Source: Gorsachius magnificus
Lineage: Eukaryota > Chordata > Aves > Pelecaniformes > Ardeidae
Direction of reading: 5' to 3'
NCBI GenBank assembly: GCA_034008185.1
Contig: CM067087.1
Span: 46,048,090 to 46,112,089, forward strand
Length of the DNA: 64,000 nucleotides
Part shown: positions 58,001-64,000 of the stretch, piece after piece
Numbering within the stretch: the stretch's first letter is position 1
Layout of the letters: every line of letters starts with the position of its first letter
The notes under the pieces: model-generated
What the model saw: the letters and a program-made list of their open reading frames with translations, nothing else
Told to the model about the DNA's origin: nothing
Databases searched by the model: none
Translations under genes and position numbers: made by a program

Positions 58001-61000
58001 GTTCTCACCACACGGCTATCAAAATTCATGGATTCTCTCTCACTCCCCGTGTCTATCTCAGACTGCAACATATTTCATTCAGTGCACCAAATGTCCTCAG
58101 GGAAACTGTGGGTGAAAAGAATCCCTATGCATTAAAATGAATTCACCCAGACAATTGGTGAAAAAATATGAAAATCATATTTTTCCCAAGACAACCACTC
58201 CATTTCCAGCCTCTCTCACAAATCCTTAGGGAAGGTCTAGAAAATACCTTCAAGAGGCTATGTTAGACGAATAATTCACATCTATTGGACACTAAACCCA
58301 GGGACTTAACGGAGGTTTTATTGCACATTATAATCTTGATTTCCATTAATTTCTTGTATTCCGGAGGCAATGTCCTGTCTCTTTCCCCTGTCCTGCTGGA
58401 CTAAATTCTTGATCATCTTATTTTAGTCCCTTCTGTGAATACCGAACATCTCTTTTTCTGAATTCTTTAAACAACTTACTGAACGTGAACTATTTGCCTT
58501 AACTGTGTTTCGCTTGAAGGTTACTGCTCCTACACAAAAACTGAAGACAGGTTTTTACATGAGTCTCATTTTTTTTCTCACAACCGCATTACCTGTTCTA
58601 ATAAAACCTTCCTTGCAGACCTTCTTTCACTTCTGTCCTCAGATGGTCTCAACTAAAGCAAGAGTAATATTGCATCCTGGGGAAGAGAACAGTGAGCCGT
58701 TTTCACTTCTTGTGGCACCTTGCTGTGCAAACACATCAGCACACGTGCATACATATGCATATGTATGTGCATTTATCTACATAGGTGGCCAAGCAGAAAG
58801 GCAGACGCTTCTGTAAGTCTAGATCTCATGGCTGAAAAGTGCTAGTTTGGGTCTCGTGAGTGTGTTGGCATGGCATGGGGTCAAATACAAATCGTTTTCA
58901 ATGGCATTAGTGAAAACAATTTTTGCTCAGATAGGGCAAAAGAGCGCTCAGCAAACGGCTGACGCCGTGTGTTTCTGGGTAGGGAAGGCATTGCTCTTCT
59001 CCAAATGCTACAGCTGCTGAGACACTGGGGGCATCTGTGCTCTGACTCAGCATCTACAGTTGAGAGTTTTTAATTTCCAAAACGATGTTGATAGCTCTTT
59101 CAAGTAAGGGTTGGTTCCACAACAATCTGGTGACTTTTCCAACACAACAGTTAAATGCAAATTGTTAAAACGTAAGGGGAATACTCTTCAATAATTTATG
59201 GTGTTAAATAACAAGCTTTCATAGGAAATTTTTCCCCCAAATTTTTTTAAAAGCAATAGGACAAAAATCCCTTTGGAATATCCAGATGCCTGAACACATC
59301 AGATTTTTTTAATTATATTTATCTTAAAACATAATTCCTTGTTGTTTCTTAAGAGCAAAGCATGATACAGTTATACAAAAGATAACAGCAATATGGCTTG
59401 CTGGAGACTGCAGGAATTTCTTTGAACCCAAAGAAGTAAATAATTCTTAAAGAAAACTAGGTCTATGTCAAATCAGGGCTCAAATTTAGCCTCTAAAACA
59501 TTCCATTTTTTCTTAAACAATCTTAGGAGATTAAGACAGCAATGTTTTGTTTGGGAGAACATGTTGCACATGGGTGGGAAACTTTCTTAATTACTCAAGG
59601 ATCTCTCACTGGCTTTTGTTTAAAAGAGTGTTTTATTGGAAAAGCGTTGCTGAAATAATAGCTGTGTAAGATTTGGGTTTTTAGTGATTTCCACTGCTCT
59701 GTTTACATGTAATTTTTTTTTTCCACCTAAACACACTGCAAAGCTAATTAGGGGTTTAAAGTAAAGTAAACTGGGTCTTCTCCTCTCACATCAGCAATAG
59801 GAATAAACTTCCCAGAGCTAAATGACATCATGACTTCCACCTGAGCATCACTGTCATGTCAGCCATTTGGCCCAGCTGGAGCCCATTAATGCAGGTGAGG
59901 CTGACTAGGGGTTAGTGCACAAATATCTGGTTTTGAACAAGGCAGCCCGCTTTGCCCCTACTTGTTGCTGGCTCTAACCAGAGCTGGAAGCTCAGCGGTG
60001 TGCAGCCTGGCCTCCCCAGAGCTGGCTGGTTTGCAGGGCGGATGAGAGAGCATGCTGCTTCTGGGCAGGTTGGTGGGTGCGTCGGGGGTTTGGGAAATAC
60101 TGGTTCGTGCTGGTTGGAAGGATGTTTGCTGGTAGGCAGGCGGCACTGAATGGGGAGCAGGAGAAAGGGGAATTTATGCCCATTTTCATAAATTTGTAGG
60201 GATGTTTGTGCTCTATTAGTCTAAAATAACAGCCCTGAGCATTTCATCGCTTCTGAGCTCATCTCTACAAAATGTGATTCCACCTCCAGTTTATTTAATA
60301 CCTCCCAGACGCTGTATCTGCTGAAAATCCTCAGCCCTGTTTAATCAGGGGACAGGGAAGTTGTTATGTTAATGTGGCAGAATAAGACTTTTACTGTTGA
60401 GGGGTTTAGAAGGCTTTCATAGCACCCAAAGCGTGAGGAAGACAATAAATGAGGAAGTCCTCAGTCCAGGAGTTTACTTTAGCAGATGTTAATCAATGAA
60501 ACTGCAACTCTGATCATGGAGCCTGAATTCATTTCTCGTATTTGATTTTCCCTCCAGCTACTATTACAATTTACATTTTATTAAATGACTTTTGATGAGC
60601 AAATGATCTTAACCTCTTCTCTATCCTATCCACTCACTGCATTATTGTGGACTGTAGATTAAACAAAACCTACCCTGACAGCAGTAAACTTAAGCGATGT
60701 AGTTTTATTTTGTGATGCCAGAGTAATTCTTAGTTACCAAGTACCTTTGCTCATTAGCAGAACTTGATGCAATCTACTCTGAAGTGTTAATTTTATCCTT
60801 GTATGGACCTGTAAGATGTCTTTAGAAAAGTGAAAAATATTACTAGCAACAAAAGAGTAGTGAAAGCCTTTTTCCAGGACTGGGGCACGTGCTTTTATAA
60901 TCTCCAATATTCTCTTACCTGCCTGCCTTCTCAAAGGAATTGTATCGTGTGCCTCACACATTTCATGGAGCCCCAAGCTTGCAGGAATAGTCAGCTGGGT

Positions 61001-63606
61001 CTGTATTATTTGTGTTAGCTGATCAAACTTCAGAGTAACCTGCCGCTTTGAGGCAGTTCTTCTAATTCTTTCACTAGATCAACTGCCAACAAGATATTTT
61101 TTATCCCACTGCAAGGCGACTGATAAAAGCGCTCTCTACGTGGAACTGATAATAAATGAATAATCTCACAGACAAAATATACAGTCTTGGCAAGAGACAG
61201 GATTATCACTTGGGTGAAGTAGTAATACTGGGGAGTGCAATCAATTGAGAAGAGCAAACTTGTGAGCCAGCAGTAGGTAGTATAGGGGGTTGTTCTGCCC
61301 TGAACCTACAGGAGGCTGTTAGGAGGAGGAGAACAACAGCATTAGAAAAATGCAGGCCTTGGCTAGTCTTGTTAGGAGTGTTTCTCAGGAACATACTTTG
61401 CACGCTGCCTTTGAGAATTAAATTATTCTTGAAAGAGTGAAGAAAAGGAATAATTGCCGAAGAGGTGTCAAGCATGTTCACTCAAACTCTTTAAGTCATG
61501 TTCCAAGTAACATAAAGACTCTCCTGTGTGTATTTATAAGGAAACTTTCAAAGCAGGACATTGGAGCCTGGGTGGGTACAAGTCCAGCATCACACCTGGG
61601 CAGTGAGATAGTAGAAGACTTGTCACCCCTGTGCTAAGTCAAAAAAAGCAAGTAGTAGTAAGTTTGTTGGAGCAACGGGTTAGAACTCTGTTGTGGCTGG
61701 TTGTCCCCTGTGAATGCCATGGTGCTCCACCAGTGGGACACCAGTTGTGGTTCCTCGAGAGACTACACTTTCCAACAGGACTACAGCTGTCTGTCTTTTG
61801 CAGTGGTCTGTGCAAGGAAAGCACCACTGGCCTAAAGTAACATTGAGGTTTCTGCTGTGGTTGGTGTGAGAACAGAAATGTTTTGTTTCATAATTTCCTG
61901 CTTTGCATAGTCATGAACTGGTATGAAAGAAATGTCGCAGAATCCTCCCATCCTGCGTTTGTTGTTGCTCCTACCCATTCCTGTGTGCTCCTTTATTCCT
62001 ACAGCTGCACTTTGTCCTCTCCCACCTTTCCGATTGCAAATCCTTCTGTTTCAGGCACGTATCAACAGAGATGCATTTATTCTCTCCATTGCCTCTTTGC
62101 ATTTAGTTCATGTTCTGCTCTTACTCTCTGTATTTCTTCCTTACCTGTGAGCTTGCCTCAGATTTTTACATCATTTTCTTTTCTTGCTCTAAGTTGGCAC
62201 AGCTGCCACCTGACTTTTCTTTTGTGTGATGTATCTTTTTTTTTTCCTCCATTCTTACGTTCTGCAGTGTGTGAAATGCACTGAACTGTGGAGTTGCCAA
62301 GAAGCATCATACAGCGAGGAAGAGATAAAAGTATTGAGCTACGAGAGTGTGCTTTAAGCTCCGTGTGCTGCCACAGACAGGACAGGCTCCCTGTAGTACA
62401 GCTCTATTTATGTTGTATAAATTTTAAGAATAATTATATGTTCCTCATTTATTTTTGCTTTCTTGGGCATACAATCTAATTCCACCTGGGAGAAATGGCC
62501 TTTCTCTGAATAACCCTGTGCTATAGGTGTAGGGTTTTTTTTTTGTTTCTGAACACCTTTATCACCTGTAGGGCAGCCCCAGAAAAGAAAAACACTGAAC
62601 TTTCAACAATTTAACATACTATCTTTCCAAGCAGATCCAATAACATAAAAGCTTCTAATAGTTTATGTATTTTAAAACTTGGCTGTAGTCACATGCATGT
62701 ATTAGCAATAATATGTTGGTAGGTATTTATCCTCACCAAAGGGTTGCTTTCTATTGAGTATCATTGACATAAATATGTCTAAAGCATGATTTTACTTTGC
62801 ACAGGCTTTGTCCATCCCTATTACCCTTCTGTGATTATACTTTACTGCTTGCTTTCTAACCAGTATTGAAAAAGAAACATCCTACAGTCAAAGCACCAGC
62901 ATAATTCTAAAAATGTATGTAACTATTTACTTGAAAATGGAGAGGGAGCTTGCAGTAAGAATATATTTTTTGAATAGGAAAAGCATAATAATATTAGAAC
63001 TACACGTGTTGTATAAAAGCAGTTCTATTGGCCTTGTATTGCCTACAAGATGCAAAGAAAGTTTAAAAGGAATAGCAGCTAACGTACAATAGCAGAGGTC
63101 AGGGAATAAGATCTATGGCATGGATCAGGCTTCTTCCTCTTTGCTTCTTCCACAAGAAAACAGCATTTTTTAAGATGCACCAGTGAACTTGTAGGGTTCC
63201 TTAAAATGAAAGATTCCCTTTTTCCCCCCTGTATTTTTATTTTTTTTAATATAGGTAGGGATATAGGTACTGCAGTTGTTCCATATGAAAATATGTAGGC
63301 ACTTTTAAAATAGGTGTTTTCTAGGTAATTATTGGGAATATGCACTTAAAAAGAACAATTGCACGATGTTGGCAGGCATAATATGAATCAGAAGAGAAAA
63401 CTGGTGGGGTTCAAGATTCTGCCACCTAATTCCATCGTCTTCAGTTTGCGCATTTTCATACAGTCTTCATCGTTGTAGACTTCCAATGTTTTCCTGAAAA
63501 GCAGTAAGCTGTGTGACTTGCCTGTGTGAGGCACGATTGTCTTCCTAGAGAAACTTGTTGAGATTTTTAAGGTATTAAGATAATTCTGTTATTTTTTTTT
63601 CCTTTG
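55079..63606. other. Intronic stretch, no gene seen
   Basis: No exon, RNA gene or mobile element could be supported. A (TA)n stretch lies at about 56187-56198. A 20-base perfect palindrome (CATACATATGCATATGTATG) lies at 58748-58767. A 121-codon + strand frame at 57597-57962 has no recognisable domain. GC-richer sequence occurs at about 59940-60150. Confidence 0.55.
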
Positions 63607-63796
63607 CTACGGCTTGTGTGTGGTTTTGAATGTACACTCAAACAAATCTTGTATAGGAAATCCAGCAGTGAGATCTGAAATATTGCTTAGATACTGTGAA
63701 TGTTCACGCCAGCCTTGAGGAACGGTCTGTCCCTGTACAGGTGTATTCTTAAATGGACTTCTTGGTCTCAGTCTTCCCAGTGATGATTTAGAAACT
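63607..63796 (-). CDS. Possible terminal coding exon or retrocopy fragment, unidentified
   Basis: On the minus strand an acceptor-like run (GGGCTTTTGTCACCTCCCAG, ending at 63797) is followed by 62 codons. They read protein-like, from VSKSSLGRLRPRSPFKNTP through GWREHSQYLSNISDLTAG to IQDLFECTFKTTHKP, and stop at TAG (63609-63607). An A-rich stretch (CAAAGGAAAAAAAAA on that strand) follows the stop at once. This could be the last exon of a gene antisense to NLGN1, or a retrocopy with its A tail. In other frames the upstream sequence also has protein-like bits (SKYEPERESIYSAFPSAPGF, about 63973-63914) broken by stops, which favours a decayed copy. I do not recognise the family. No AUG opens the frame. 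Confidence in coding function is low. Confidence 0.25.
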
Positions 63797-64000
63797 CTGG
63801 GAGGTGACAAAAGCCCACGTAGCTACGAGGAGGTTATTGCCCTTCAGACTAAGGACTGTCCTCAACTGGAGATGGTAGAAAATGTTCCTGTAAACTGAGA
63901 AACTATGCATTGAGGAGGAATCCTGGAGCACTTGGAAATGCAGAATAAATTGACTCTCTTTCAGGTTCATACTTAGACAAGTAATGATGACTGTAGGCTA
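63797..64000. other. Window edge, unassigned
   Basis: On the minus strand a short protein-like frame at about 63914-63973 may belong with the feature at 63607-63796 but is separated from it by stops. Nothing else is seen. Confidence 0.4.

Noticed and set aside
1..64000. CRISPR arrays, operons, prophage or tRNA/rRNA genes
   Set aside because: None seen. The window has vertebrate intron character throughout, with CR1 and LTR insertions and a spliced neuroligin gene.

Overview
This is a bird nuclear genome window. The evidence is nine fragments of the avian CR1 non-LTR retrotransposon and one solo endogenous-retrovirus LTR of a type I recognise from other birds. Between them lies long, gene-poor, AT-leaning sequence with ordinary microsatellites and homopolymer runs. 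Nothing looks bacterial, viral or plasmid-like.

The only gene I can name is neuroligin-1 (NLGN1), on the + strand. Its first coding exon is at 6876-7368 and encodes residues 1-164: the signal peptide and the start of the cholinesterase-like extracellular domain. After a short intron of 480 bases comes a 60-base cassette exon (7849-7908). It encodes the 20-residue basic insert of NLGN1 alternative splice site A. The codon phase is consistent across the junction (phase 1 on both sides). I found no later NLGN1 exon. The remaining roughly 56 kb is therefore most simply read as the start of the next, very long intron; that is inferred from known NLGN1 structure in vertebrates. The first 6.5-6.8 kb is the preceding intron or 5' flank.

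Layout: 1-261, a possible decayed protein-like reading frame. 262-6825, non-coding, with one exon-like segment (3329-3548). 6826-7908, the two NLGN1 exons and the intron between them, which carries four TGCATG (RBFOX-type) motifs. 7909-64000, intron containing CR1 copies at about 12.1, 12.6, 18.7, 23.1, 29.4, 37.5, 43.4, 52.7 and 55.0 kb, and a solo ERV LTR with a 5-base target duplication at 44401-44976. There are also several AT-rich or CpG-rich blocks that could be regulatory, and an unassigned minus-strand, terminal-exon-like reading frame at 63607-63796.

The observation most worth following is the splicing architecture around the site-A exon: four TGCATG motifs in 480 bases, plus a U-run and an A-run flanking the exon. 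I saw no evidence for a new multi-gene system; the other open reading frames look like chance or CR1-derived frames.
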